Positions 1 through 8,473 of a stretch of DNA of 64,000 nucleotides are shown here, in pieces (the stretch's first letter is position 1; each line of letters starts with the position of its first letter). The stretch spans positions 49,592 through 113,591 of the forward strand of contig DUPG01000001.1 of the NCBI GenBank assembly GCA_012838425.1, written 5' to 3'. Source of the stretch: Clostridiales bacterium. GTDB taxonomy: Bacteria; Bacillota; Clostridia; Christensenellales; CAG-138. The notes under the pieces were generated by a model. It did no database searches, was not told the DNA's origin, and saw only the letters and a list, made by a program, of their open reading frames with translations. The translations under genes and the position numbers were made by a program.

Positions 1-632
1 TTTGTGTAGTCTAAAACTTCGTCGTTGAATAATAACACGAGCACGCCGCTTGCCGCCTGCGAGTTTTCGCTTATTACTATATCGACATTTACAAGCCCGT
101 TTTTGTAGTACGCATTTGTGGTAAATGTTACTACGCTACCGGGATTGACTATCTCGTTATAATAAAAAGTGCAGCCGAAGGTTTTGAACGGAATTTGCGT
201 CGTTGTATCGGTTGCAACTAATTCTAAGCAGCTCAATTCAAAGTCTGTTTTATCAAAAGCCTTCAAGTGTGAAAAGGAAATAGTCATAATAACGCCGCCA
301 TCAACTATTTCCTCTGTGTTAGCGAATGAGAAGCGGAATTCACCGGGAACGCCTGTTGAACTGTCCGGCGCATTTACAACTACAAGTCCTAAGTTTACAG
401 CTGTTTTCGCGTATTTCGAATATTTGAGCAAGTTCGAGTCGTATTTCAAAACTAACGCGCCGCTTGCGGCTCTTGAATCAGGGCTGATTGTAATATCTAC
501 ATTTATAAGCCCATTCTTATAGTACGCATTCGAATTGAATATTACCGTGCTGTAAGACGAAGCAATTGCATTATGCGGCAATAGCATTGCAGCAAACAAT
601 ACTGCAAGCGCAAAAGCAAAAAATCTTTTCAT
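1..632 (-). CDS. Secreted protein with tandem cohesin-like domains (C-terminus beyond window)
   Basis: Partial gene that runs off the left edge; about 210 codons are visible with no stop. It starts with a signal peptide (MKRFFAFALAVLF...) behind a GGAGGAAG ribosome-binding site. Two similar modules follow, each opening with NAYYKNGL(I/V)NVDI and continuing ASG(A/V)LVL, then a short strand with L-x-Y. The first module also shows FRFSFANTEEIVDGG, matching the GxxRFxFA / GxG pattern of cohesin folds. By family knowledge cohesins bind dockerins outside the cell, so this may be a two-cohesin scaffold. Whether it ends in a sortase signal like its neighbours cannot be seen. Confidence 0.72.
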   Translation of the reverse strand, partial: MKRFFAFALAVLFAAMLLPHNAIASSYSTVIFNSNAYYKNGLINVDITISPDSRAASGALVLKYDSNLLKYSKYAKTAVNLGLVVVNAPDSSTGVPGEFRFSFANTEEIVDGGVIMTISFSHLKAFDKTDFELSCLELVATDTTTQIPFKTFGCTFYYNEIVNPGSVVTFTTNAYYKNGLVNVDIVISENSQAASGVLVLLFNDEVLDYT

Positions 633-739
633 CGTTTCTTCCTCCGTATCCTTAAAATAAGCGTAGGAGTTTAACCCAAGCCTTACGCGGCATTGAACTA
701 AACTCCTTATCGCACTCTCTAAAATCTAATGGTCTTTAA

Positions 740-2761
740 TTAGTTACCGCTTACCATGAACCTCAATATAGAGGTTGCGTCACCTGTGTTAACCTTGCCG
801 TCCTGGTTGAAGTCAGCTGCTACTAATGCATCACCGCTCAAGGGGTTACCACCAGTCATGTGACGGAGAATTGCAACTGCGTCGCCCGAGTTAACATTAC
901 CGTCCTGGTTAGCGTCACCAATCAATACGCTGGGACCATAACCGTCGGTTGTGAGTGTGAACTCAGCAGCAATGTAGTACCAGTCAGGGCTGCCGCCGCC
1001 ATAGTGGTAAACTTCTTCATGCTCAGATACTGTCCAACCAGCTTTGAACCAGCCGTTTGAATCGTGCATGAGTGTGCACTCTCTGTTGCTGCCGTCGAAC
1101 TTGGGATTCTTGCCCAATGTTACATCGGTGTTGAGAATGCCTGTTGACCACATAGCTATTGAGTATGAGCCTTGCAAGCCTGTTGCAACACACTTGAATG
1201 TCTTGCAGTATACATGGATAGGAGCATTATCGAACAATGCGCCGAGAGGACCTTCAATTGTCAAGCTATCACCTGTGAAGTAGATACCTGCATTGTAGCC
1301 TTCGTAGTTGTACATTGTGTAGTTGATAAGGCCATAATCCTTAATTGAGCTGTTGCCCTTTGATTCAATTGTTACAGATGCCCAGCTGTTGGAGATCCAA
1401 ATTGAACCGATCTTAGCATTATCGAGTGTAATGTATGCGCCGTCATAAACATCGCAGAATACATCTTCGTTAGTGCCCTTGATTACATAGTAGTCAGGAT
1501 ATACGAGAAGCAATTCGCCTACCCTGTACTCTGCATGCCAGAGGTAGCCCCAACGCTCTTCGGGATCAATGTAATCCTCTGTGCCGAGCTGTGACAGGTC
1601 GATTGTATGAGTCTTGCGGTTCAAGGGTGTATAAATGCTTTCGAAATCAACGATTGAGAATTCGATATGACCCTCATCAGCAAGATAGAAGCCTGCCAAT
1701 ATGATGTGGTATGTGCCCTTGTGTGTGATCAAAATGGGTAACGGACAATCAGCATATTCAACACCATTTGCAACTGCGCCAGCGCCAATGTATGTTTCGC
1801 CGATAATGTCCATATTTTCGTCAGCGAGGTACAGTCTGCCACCCAAGTTGTCTTGGCTGTCTAATACTGCTGCGAACAGGTCGCCCTCTTCAAACTCAAC
1901 TTTGTAAGCAACACCATATGTGGGGACGAAGTTGGGTGTTAAGAACTCAACTGTCTCAGCGCCGCCCAATGTGGTTTGTACTCTTTCACCGGGCTTAATC
2001 GTCTTAGCTGCTACGAGGTCCTTATTGTCCTTCTCATATTCAGCGATTGACATCCAGCCACCGAACTGTGTCAAAGAAGTGTCCATTATAGCGATGTAGA
2101 AGATATAGAAGAAATCATCTTCGGGAGCAGTAACCTTAACGCTGATGCTGTTTGTAGCCAGCCATGAACCGCTCATCTTGATACCATCGCCCTGGAACTC
2201 TTCCATTGTGCCAGCGAACATGTAAACGCCCAATGCAACATCCTTATCGAGGTATGTGATTTCACCGGTTGAATCATTGAAGCTCTTTATGATGTCAAAG
2301 TTGAAGAAGAAGCTCTCGCCCTTCTCAAATACTCTGCGGGTGTTTTCAGCATTGGGATCCAATACTGAGAAAAGCATACCGTAGTTTGACTGGCTTGTGA
2401 AGAAGTCATCAGCTATTGAGAAATCACCGTCAGCAAGAGTTAAATAGTAGCCGCTCAGGAGAGTGTCAACGGGCTCCATGGGCTCAATGCCGAAATAGGG
2501 GCTATCTAGCCAGCCTGCGTTGATTTCAAGGTCAGCTTCCTTCATAACCATCTTTGATTTATTGATGTTTGAAAAATCGTTGCTAACCTTTGTGTTGACT
2601 TTGCGGTCGTTGTTTAGCTCTGTATTGATTTCGCCACGATCAATAACGTTGCTTTCGATAGGCTGTCTCTCGAACGACTTTGCCGGAGATGCTGCGAAAG
2701 CTGTTGGCACGAATGCAATCAAGAATGAAAGCACGAGTGCGATAGCAATTAGTCTCTTCAT
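740..2761 (-). CDS. Large secreted dockerin-containing protein
   Basis: About 673 residues. I start at the ATG preceded by AGGAGG (2771-2776); an upstream in-frame start would put 20 poor residues before the signal peptide MKRLIAIALVLSF...AFA. The C-terminal 60 residues form a complete type I dockerin with two calcium loops, DANQDGNVNSGD and DFNQDGKVNTGD, each followed by a hydrophobic helix. The central part is beta-rich; the section just before the dockerin resembles a beta-helix or jelly-roll. I see no catalytic motif. The dockerin should attach the protein to a cohesin, and four cohesin-like proteins lie close by. Function of the body is unknown. Confidence 0.85.
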   Translation of the reverse strand: MKRLIAIALVLSFLIAFVPTAFAASPAKSFERQPIESNVIDRGEINTELNNDRKVNTKVSNDFSNINKSKMVMKEADLEINAGWLDSPYFGIEPMEPVDTLLSGYYLTLADGDFSIADDFFTSQSNYGMLFSVLDPNAENTRRVFEKGESFFFNFDIIKSFNDSTGEITYLDKDVALGVYMFAGTMEEFQGDGIKMSGSWLATNSISVKVTAPEDDFFYIFYIAIMDTSLTQFGGWMSIAEYEKDNKDLVAAKTIKPGERVQTTLGGAETVEFLTPNFVPTYGVAYKVEFEEGDLFAAVLDSQDNLGGRLYLADENMDIIGETYIGAGAVANGVEYADCPLPILITHKGTYHIILAGFYLADEGHIEFSIVDFESIYTPLNRKTHTIDLSQLGTEDYIDPEERWGYLWHAEYRVGELLLVYPDYYVIKGTNEDVFCDVYDGAYITLDNAKIGSIWISNSWASVTIESKGNSSIKDYGLINYTMYNYEGYNAGIYFTGDSLTIEGPLGALFDNAPIHVYCKTFKCVATGLQGSYSIAMWSTGILNTDVTLGKNPKFDGSNRECTLMHDSNGWFKAGWTVSEHEEVYHYGGGSPDWYYIAAEFTLTTDGYGPSVLIGDANQDGNVNSGDAVAILRHMTGGNPLSGDALVAADFNQDGKVNTGDATSILRFMVSGN

Positions 2762-2825
2762 TACTTGTTTCCTCCTAATAATTTTTTGAATGGGTACACT
2801 GAGTATTCCCCATTGAATCAAGTAT

Positions 2826-2854
2826 ATGATACACTATTTATATGCTTTGTGCAA
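2826..2854 (-). promoter_or_regulatory. Sigma-A type promoter of the dockerin gene
   Basis: On the minus strand TTGCAC, a 17-base spacer, then TATCAT. It lies about 65 bases upstream of the start codon and gives a short leader ending in the AGGAGG site. Confidence 0.7.
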
Positions 2855-3241
2855 CACTTAATTTGATTTTTTTCAGATTATTTTCATAACAAATGACGCT
2901 CGCAATAGGTCTTATGACGAAAATTATATATCGTGTAATTTCCTTCGCTTTTACTTGCAATTTATTACATTTTTGTCGCATTTTGCTTGAATTGTCCACG
3001 AAGAACATAATTTGAGGAAAAGATTCGTATAATATGCGGAGAATGTGGCGTGAGTTATGGGTGCGGAGTGTAGTGGCGCAAGACGCACATGAATACAGCG
3101 GCGTTGCCGAATGAAGCTTTATTAGTGTGCATATATTGCATAAACGCAGAAACACTTGGAATATAGTATGATGTTATGGCATAACTATTTCAAGTTACAC
3201 AAAGTGAGATATTTCATATTCGCAGGGTATTCCATTTGCGC
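2855..3241. other. Intergenic stretch without a convincing gene
   Basis: AT-rich spacer between the dockerin gene and the PIN-LRR gene. A minus-strand frame of about 105 codons exists but has no signal for translation and no recognisable protein. The part near 3040-3130 has degenerate copies of the genome's mini-hairpin repeats (GTGCGGAGTGTAG..., AATGAAGC). Confidence 0.5.
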
Positions 3242-3275
3242 AAAAAACAACAGCGGAGCGTTACCCTCCGCTGTT
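3242..3275 (-). terminator. Rho-independent terminator of the PIN-LRR gene
   Basis: AACAGCGGAG / CTCCGCTGTT, a ten-base-pair stem with a seven-base loop, followed on the minus strand by a run of T. It begins 18 bases after the stop codon. Confidence 0.8.
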
Positions 3276-3292
3276 AATACTGCCATTCTGTA

Positions 3293-4420
3293 TCAATCCT
3301 TCAATTTGAACTGTATTCCCTTGCTTATTGCGAACCGGTGAGCAAATGAGTCCTTTTCGCAGTGTATTACTGCATTTTTGACCTTCGCAAAGGCTGTATC
3401 GTCTATCGCAGTTACGCTTCGGGGAATTGAAACTCTCTCCAAGCGCGTACAGCCGTCAAACGCGCGGGGCAATATGCGCGTTACGCCGTCTTTAATTGTT
3501 ACGGCGACTATGTCGGGGCGCGCAATGGACTCAACTGCCACGAAATCCTCCGAAACTGTTACGGTGTTGCCCTGCTGCTTATTGGCTTCCGATGCTGTGA
3601 ACACCTGCCCGAAGCCGAATCCGCCTTTTTTAACAGCAGCTTTCTGAGCAGGCTTTGCCTTTACTGTCGGCTTAGGCTCATAAAGCTCGCTCAAGGTTTG
3701 TACTGTTGCGATTTCTTCGCTTTGAGCATCGGATTCGCTTTGCGCTATAACCTTCGTTGCGGCTTGATTATTAGCAACAGACGGATTATGCGCTTGGGGA
3801 ATATGCTGCGCTTTGTGCTGCGGAACATGCACAGGCGGCTTGTATGCAGTCGCCTTCCTTTGGCGATTGTCCAAGTGCTCTTGCCTTCCGCTCGGCGTGC
3901 GAACCTCTAAAAATCCCCAGTTATTTATCATCTTTACCGATATGGGCTTGCCTCGCACAGCTTCATTATTATTAAATGAAAGGATATTTGCGGTCAGATT
4001 CTTATCTTGCGTTATAAGAAGAATTTTGTGTTCACGGCGTAATGTTATGAACAGGTCTTCAAAAGAATGATCGGCTATGTCGTCTTCCTTTTCGTCGTAG
4101 CATAAAAGCTTGTACTCTATGAGCTTGTTAAGTGCATACAAGCCCATATATGCGCGTGCTTCGATTTTTATATCTTCGGCAAGGCTCGACGCGCGCATCT
4201 GCTCTAACTTCTTGCGCAACTCTAATAATACTGTTCTTAAAACTATTATCTGCTTGTTTTCGCGAATCAAAATAGGAATTACATTCGACAAAAAGTCGGG
4301 GAAAAACGGGTCCATCACCGCACAGGTGTCTATAAATATTAGGTCGTTGTTTTTTATATCCTGCTCAAGTATGCTCAATCGCCTGCTGCGTTCTATTTCG
4401 TAATAATTGTTCTGCGCCAT
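3293..4420 (-). CDS. PIN-domain ribonuclease fused to a BspA-type leucine-rich repeat
   Basis: 375 residues. Residues about 25-150 look like a PIN nuclease: FIDTCAVMD (D31, D37), LLELRK (E67), a middle acidic stretch EDDIADHSFED, and LITQDK (D139), the usual metal-binding acid set. A Pro/Gln/Ala-rich linker covers about 175-290. The last 70 residues hold a BspA-type (LRR_5) unit: ITRILPRAF-like strand, 'FDGCTRLERVSIP', 'SVTAIDDTAF', ending 'AISKGIQFKL'. There is no signal peptide, so it should act in the cytoplasm. The start has GAGGT in front. PIN enzymes cut RNA and LRR_5 units usually bind proteins; the target is unknown. No antitoxin gene lies beside it, so a classic toxin-antitoxin role is unlikely. 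Confidence 0.75.
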   Translation of the reverse strand: MAQNNYYEIERSRRLSILEQDIKNNDLIFIDTCAVMDPFFPDFLSNVIPILIRENKQIIVLRTVLLELRKKLEQMRASSLAEDIKIEARAYMGLYALNKLIEYKLLCYDEKEDDIADHSFEDLFITLRREHKILLITQDKNLTANILSFNNNEAVRGKPISVKMINNWGFLEVRTPSGRQEHLDNRQRKATAYKPPVHVPQHKAQHIPQAHNPSVANNQAATKVIAQSESDAQSEEIATVQTLSELYEPKPTVKAKPAQKAAVKKGGFGFGQVFTASEANKQQGNTVTVSEDFVAVESIARPDIVAVTIKDGVTRILPRAFDGCTRLERVSIPRSVTAIDDTAFAKVKNAVIHCEKDSFAHRFAISKGIQFKLKD

Positions 4421-4729
4421 TTGTACCTCTTTTTATTTTATCTACAATAATTATAGAACGCGCGTGAAAATTTTGCAAGGAATGAGATTTGGCATTGATG
4501 GGAAAGCTTTTGAAGCTGCACGGATAAGTTTTCGATGAGTAACACTGAATATTTGACGATAATTTCAGATGAGCATACTCCTTAAATAATGTGCCCTGCT
4601 ATGCCGGTTTTCACAGAATAAGCGGCAATTCACTCTTTTCGCACTGATGTTTATAAGCAATCAAAATCAAAATTTGCTTAGACTTTTATTGTTTGGTAAA
4701 GTTAATATACTAAGAATTGGAGGTGCGCT
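4421..4729. other. Intergenic region between PIN-LRR and nitroreductase genes
   Basis: About 309 bases separating two divergent genes. A TATACT box just before 4720 may be the nitroreductase -10 element, but I find no good -35 partner. No gene, RNA or repeat is evident. Confidence 0.4.
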
Positions 4730-5287
4730 ATGAACGAAACCATTAAGACAATATTTGAGAGGGCGTCAATAAGGGCGTATTCAAGTGAGCCGTTGACTGA
4801 GAGTGAGCTTGAAACGCTTGCAAAATGCGCATTGGCCGCTCCTACCGCGCGAAACATTCAAACAAGGCGTTTTTACTTTATAACGAACAAGGTGCTTATA
4901 AACGAAATCGAGCGCGAGGTCGTGAACATAATATACGCTTCCGGCGACGAGCTGATGATTCAGCGCACGAAGGAGCGCAACGAAAAGGTCATTTACGATG
5001 CGCCATTATTGGTCGTTGTGGCTGTTGACAAGAGCAACAAGTACAGCGCGGTCGACGCAGGAATTGCGGTTGCGACGCTGAGCTTAGCCGCGAAATCGAT
5101 GGGGCTTGATTCGGTAATATTAGGAATGCCCGCAATGGCTTTCACGGGGCCTCGCCGCGAATACTTCAAGGAAAGATTGGGAATGCCCAAGGAGCTGGAG
5201 TTCGAAACCTCAATAGCTATTGGTCATAAAGCGATGGAAAAAGCACCGCATGAATTTGATATGGAGCATGTTATATTCGTTAAATAG
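4730..5287 (+). CDS. Nitroreductase family protein
   Basis: 185 residues, a normal length for a small FMN-dependent nitroreductase. The N-terminus RASIRAY and the following helix with LAAPTARNIQTRRFY match the FMN-binding start of the family (usual form R-R-S-x-R-x-F ... APSxxNxQPW). The C-terminal part AIGHKAMEKAP corresponds to the usual 'GYP...KP' segment. GGAGGTG lies just upstream of the ATG. Such enzymes reduce nitro compounds, quinones or flavins with NAD(P)H in the cytoplasm; the substrate cannot be told. It stands alone, divergent from the PIN-LRR gene. Confidence 0.85.
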   Translation: MNETIKTIFERASIRAYSSEPLTESELETLAKCALAAPTARNIQTRRFYFITNKVLINEIEREVVNIIYASGDELMIQRTKERNEKVIYDAPLLVVVAVDKSNKYSAVDAGIAVATLSLAAKSMGLDSVILGMPAMAFTGPRREYFKERLGMPKELEFETSIAIGHKAMEKAPHEFDMEHVIFVK

Positions 5288-5400
5288 TGTGAGTATGGAA
5301 TTGGCACGCGAGCGCGCATGAATACACCTGCAAGTGAATGATGAGTTTTCGGTGCGGAGTGTGGAGTCGGCACGCATATTGACAAAGGAGATATCGCTGA
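5288..5400. repeat. Degenerate mini-hairpin repeat
   Basis: Contains broken units of the interspersed family: GGCACGCGAGCGCGC, ATGAATAC, GTGCGGAGTGTGGAGT. The same GTGCGGAGTGT string recurs near 3060. Weaker self-complementarity than in the array near 12.7 kb. Confidence 0.4.
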
Positions 5401-5436
5401 ATGAAACTCCCTACAATATTAAAATCCAAAAAGAAG

Positions 5437-5458
5437 CGGCGCACCTTTTGATGCGCCG
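5437..5458 (-). terminator. Terminator after the cohesin-like gene pair
   Basis: CGGCGCA / TGCGCCG stem with an eight-base loop. On the minus strand it is followed by CTTCTTTTTGG; the plus side has TTTTGAATTTT, so it may work in both directions. Confidence 0.7.
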
Positions 5459-5491
5459 TTTTGAATTTTATTTGCCTATTCTACTGCTTGA

Positions 5492-6205
5492 CTACACTTT
5501 TTTACGCAGGGTTAATGCGCCTATTCCGGCGGCCGCGCTGACGACTGCTGCAAATGCCAATGTAATGCCGCCTGTTTGCGGAGGATTCGGGTCATACTCC
5601 GGTATATGTGTTGAGTTGCCATCATCATCCGGCGAGGGCGAAACCTCCACAGAAGGAGTGGTAGGTATTGGCACATAAGTCGGTTCAGACGTGGGCGGGA
5701 ATGGTGTGATCGGCGCTTCTGAGGGCTCAGGATGCTCATTCACTTCAATTGAACAGCCTGCTGCTTCAGTTTCAATCAGCGTAATTGTATCCTTTTCAAT
5801 TAGCTCCCTGACTTCGAGTTCAAAATCTATTATCCCTACAAACATAGGGTCAACGAAATCAAACACAAATTTAATAAACTCGCCGCCCTCATTAAATTCA
5901 ACAATGTTAGCGAACGCAAACATTACCGAGCTGTTGTAATTACCATTCACACCAAAAACTCCATAGTCAAAATCGCATTCTATATAAGTCGCATATTGCA
6001 GTATTTCATCATCGTATTTGAGCTTCAATGCGCCCGATGTAAACGCACCGTTCTCAGATACCGAAATCGTTACTATAATCTGGTTTGCCGCGGTCAGCTC
6101 GGCCTCAGTTGTGAACACTACCGGGCGAACCGGTTCCGCAAAAGCCGGTGAAGCGAATGCGAATACAAATACAAGTACTATTAGTGTAGAAATTAACTTT
6201 TTCAT
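5492..6205 (-). CDS. Cell-wall-anchored cohesin-like protein (PPQTG signal)
   Basis: 237 residues: signal peptide 1-23, cohesin-like module about 26-155 (starting VRPVVFT, with TSGALKLKYDDEILQY, then VMFAFAN and GGEFIKFVF, ending EAAGCSI), a Pro/Ser/Thr linker to about 205, then a sorting signal: PPQTG at 208-212, a hydrophobic helix, and RKKV. The PPxTG form matches the (S/P)PxTG signals known for clostridial class B-type sortases; no sortase lies in the window. The gene follows its paralogue after 19 bases, probably in one transcript; its own ribosome-binding site (AGAG) is weak. A single anchored cohesin would display one dockerin protein on the wall. Confidence 0.8.
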   Translation of the reverse strand: MKKLISTLIVLVFVFAFASPAFAEPVRPVVFTTEAELTAANQIIVTISVSENGAFTSGALKLKYDDEILQYATYIECDFDYGVFGVNGNYNSSVMFAFANIVEFNEGGEFIKFVFDFVDPMFVGIIDFELEVRELIEKDTITLIETEAAGCSIEVNEHPEPSEAPITPFPPTSEPTYVPIPTTPSVEVSPSPDDDGNSTHIPEYDPNPPQTGGITLAFAAVVSAAAGIGALTLRKKV

Positions 6206-6224
6206 AATTCTCTACATTCATCTA

Positions 6225-7031
6225 TTATTGCTCTTTCTTGCGTAGTGCGACTGCGCCTAAGCCTGCTATTCCGCTAAAAACTGATACAACAAGCAGCGTC
6301 ATATCACCTGTAACAGGCGGCACTGGCTCTTCATTCGTTTCTGAAGGAACCGGAGCCTCGCCGTCTGGAGCTTCGCTCTCTGGAACATCCGGGAAGTCAG
6401 TAGCTGCTGGCGAAGGGGATGTTTCCCCTGCGGGCGTGGGTGATTCATAATTAGGCGTGTTCGACGGATTTGCGGGCGAATTGGTTACAGCATACGTCGT
6501 TGTAGGCGTTGACTGCGGTGTTGGCGGAGGTGTAGGCGGTGCGAATGTCTCTTGAGGATTTTCGCCGACAGCGATTGTGCAGCCATATGCCTCTGTTCGA
6601 ACTTTCGAAACCGTGTCCGTATCGATTAGCTCGTGGAATTTCAGTCCGAAAACAATGTAACCCTCAAACCCGGGGTCATTGAGGTCAAATAGTAAGCGCA
6701 TGAACTCGCCGCCCGCATTGATTGCTTCATCGTCGGCAAACGCGACCTTGACCCTGCCGTCTTCATCGCCAGCGGTTTCGACTAAGTCAACGCCTATGTC
6801 GGTTTTCTGAACCTCAATGAACTTGATTATGCCTGTGGCGAATGTGATTTCAAAAAACCCCGACACGAAATCGCCGTTTTCAGAGACCGAAAGCGTGAGT
6901 ACGATTTGCTTCTGCTCGTTAAGCACCGCGTTGCATGTGAACACTACCGGGCGAACTGCTTTCGCCAAGGCAGATGTTGTAAACGCGAGAATGAATACGA
7001 ACAACAACGCCATTAAAATGATCTTTTTCAT
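6225..7031 (-). CDS. Cell-wall-anchored cohesin-like protein (PPVTG signal)
   Basis: 268 residues with the same plan as the next gene: signal peptide 1-23, module from VRPVVFT through VSGFFEITF, VKVAFAD, GGEFMRLLF and EAYGCTI (about 26-155), a long Pro/Thr/Ser/Glu linker (160-236), PPVTG at 238-242, a hydrophobic helix and RKKEQ. GGGGGG precedes the ATG. The core resembles cohesins in strand pattern (SG-x-x-x-x-F, then V-x-V-A-F-A) but is divergent, so dockerin binding is inferred. Likely first gene of a two-gene unit. Confidence 0.8.
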   Translation of the reverse strand: MKKIILMALLFVFILAFTTSALAKAVRPVVFTCNAVLNEQKQIVLTLSVSENGDFVSGFFEITFATGIIKFIEVQKTDIGVDLVETAGDEDGRVKVAFADDEAINAGGEFMRLLFDLNDPGFEGYIVFGLKFHELIDTDTVSKVRTEAYGCTIAVGENPQETFAPPTPPPTPQSTPTTTYAVTNSPANPSNTPNYESPTPAGETSPSPAATDFPDVPESEAPDGEAPVPSETNEEPVPPVTGDMTLLVVSVFSGIAGLGAVALRKKEQ

Positions 7032-7084
7032 AAAAGCCCCCCGTTTTTTTGATTTGACACTGCCAAGATTTGGTTGTCGCCTTC

Positions 7085-7113
7085 ATTGTATACCCTATAT
7101 ATTATTGAGTCAA
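7085..7113 (-). promoter_or_regulatory. Promoter of the two-gene cohesin unit
   Basis: Minus strand TTGACT, 17 bases, TACAAT, ending about 50 bases before the start codon. Confidence 0.6.
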
Positions 7114-7379
7114 TCGAAATGCAATATATATTTATGAACTTTCTGTAAATTTAACAATGATTGGTACTTAAAATGAATAGTGTGGGATTGTCAAAGGGTA
7201 GCGGTGCTGCCGCTCAATTAGATGCCTAAGGCAAATGAATATAACAGCAAGCTATAGTGTCGAGTGGAAAATTAAAATTTACAATCAAGTTGCAACCTGC
7301 TATATTTCACTCGCCACAGGCAACAAACTCCATATTTCACACTCAACACTCAAAACAAATATGCGCTCTTCCAAAAATA
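7114..7379. other. Intergenic stretch with degenerate repeats
   Basis: No gene seen. Holds short inverted segments such as AGCGGTGCTGCCGCT and text shared with other intergenic repeats (CTCGCCACAGGC, CACACTCAACACTC). Confidence 0.4.
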
Positions 7380-7406
7380 AAAACGCCCTCATTACGAAGG
7401 CGTTTT
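7380..7406 (-). terminator. Terminator of the third anchored cohesin gene
   Basis: AAAACGCC / GGCGTTTT with an 11-base loop; on the minus strand the stem runs into TTTTTATTTTT. It starts about 20 bases after the stop codon. Confidence 0.8.
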
Positions 7407-7426
7407 GACTGTTATTCTACTCTAAA

Positions 7427-8131
7427 TTAGTCCTTCTTGCGAAGTGTGAGAGCGCCCAAACCAGCAACTGCGCTGATGATTGCTACTGAAACGAGTGTCA
7501 TGCCACCAGTTACAGGAGTTGTGGGTTCGTCTGTTTCTGTGGGTTCATCAGTGGGTTCATCTGTGGGTTCATCAGTGGGATCATCTGTGGGTTCATCAGT
7601 GGGGTCATCTGTGGGGTCATCTGTGGGGTCATCTGTGGGTTCTTCGCCCTTGATCTCGATTGAGCAGCCTGTTGCCTGAGTTTCGATCTCAGTTAATGTG
7701 TCGATCTCAATGAGCTCTACAACCTCGAGTTCGAAATCGATCGTGCCTTTGAACTCAGGATCTACCAAGTCGAATACGAAGCCGAGCATTTCGCCGCCAG
7801 CATTTTGCTCTTCTGCGTTAGCGAAAGCTACCTTAACGATACCATCATCTTCGCCGTTAGCTTGCATGAGCCCCAAGTCGATATCAGTCTTCTGGATCTT
7901 AACATACTTCAGAACGCCTGTGGGGAATGAAAGATGCACAAGACCTGATGCAAATGCAGCGTCAGCGCTGATTGAAACCATAACGAGAACTTGATTTTGT
8001 TCTGTCAATGTAGCTTCTGATGTGAAGACAACAGGTCTTACCGGATTGGGATTCTCAGTCTCTGCGAGTGCAGGTGCCGCAAATGCGAATACAAGTGCAA
8101 GCACGATTGCTAATGCAATTGTCTTTTTCAT
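7427..8131 (-). CDS. Cell-wall-anchored cohesin-like protein with a PTDD/PTDE repeat linker
   Basis: 234 residues. Signal peptide 1-23, then VRPVVFT and the same core as the two downstream paralogues (ASGLVHLSF, VKVAFAN, GGEMLGFVF, ATGCSIEI). Residues about 164-202 are a stalk of PTDD, PTDE and related units encoded by 12-base tandem repeats. TPVTG (205-209), a hydrophobic helix and RKKD form the sorting signal. AGGAG lies before the ATG, with its own promoter and terminator, so it is expressed separately. The acidic stalk may set distance from the wall. Confidence 0.8.
   Translation of the reverse strand: MKKTIALAIVLALVFAFAAPALAETENPNPVRPVVFTSEATLTEQNQVLVMVSISADAAFASGLVHLSFPTGVLKYVKIQKTDIDLGLMQANGEDDGIVKVAFANAEEQNAGGEMLGFVFDLVDPEFKGTIDFELEVVELIEIDTLTEIETQATGCSIEIKGEEPTDDPTDDPTDDPTDEPTDDPTDEPTDEPTDEPTETDEPTTPVTGGMTLVSVAIISAVAGLGALTLRKKD
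7539..7634 (-). repeat. In-frame 12-base tandem repeat coding for the PTDD/PTDE stalk
   Basis: Eight 12-base units of the form GTGGGTTCATCA on the plus strand, with one or two base changes between units. Since 12 is a multiple of three, slippage would change stalk length without breaking the frame. Confidence 0.8.
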
Positions 8132-8197
8132 AGTTGTGTCTCCTTTTACGTTTTTTTTGACGCTTCCAAAGAAATGGATAGCGCCTTGTATGTTGCT

Positions 8198-8226
8198 ATT
8201 CTACAACAATGAATTTCTTGTGTCAA
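8198..8226 (-). promoter_or_regulatory. Promoter of the third anchored cohesin gene
   Basis: Minus strand TTGACA, 17 bases, TAGAAT, about 65 bases before the start codon; perfect -35 element. Confidence 0.75.
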
Positions 8227-8473
8227 GCATTGTTTTGAAAATTATTATATAATTTGCCTATGCTAATTTGTAAATTTTTTGTATCATTATATATTTCATA
8301 CGAAATTTGATTCAATTTTAATAAATTTGTGCTTGAATGGTAACAATGAAGCTATTGTGCATATCATCATATGAATTATGCTTTGTGTGAATATTCCTAT
8401 TATTTGCGGGAATAATAGAGTAGAGGTCAATCGCGGTAGCGTTAGACGAAAATGATTTGGAGGAATAAATAAT
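8227..8473. other. AT-rich divergent intergenic region
   Basis: Separates the cohesin gene from the lipoprotein gene. It ends with GGAGG at 8459-8463, the ribosome-binding site of the next gene. No further element is evident. Confidence 0.4.

Noticed and set aside
2838..3155. 105-codon minus-strand frame upstream of the dockerin gene
   Set aside because: Covers the dockerin promoter, has no ribosome-binding site and codes a Cys-rich sequence without family likeness.
3293..4420. Toxin-antitoxin system based on the PIN domain
   Set aside because: No small antitoxin gene overlaps or precedes it, and the protein is far larger than VapC-type toxins.
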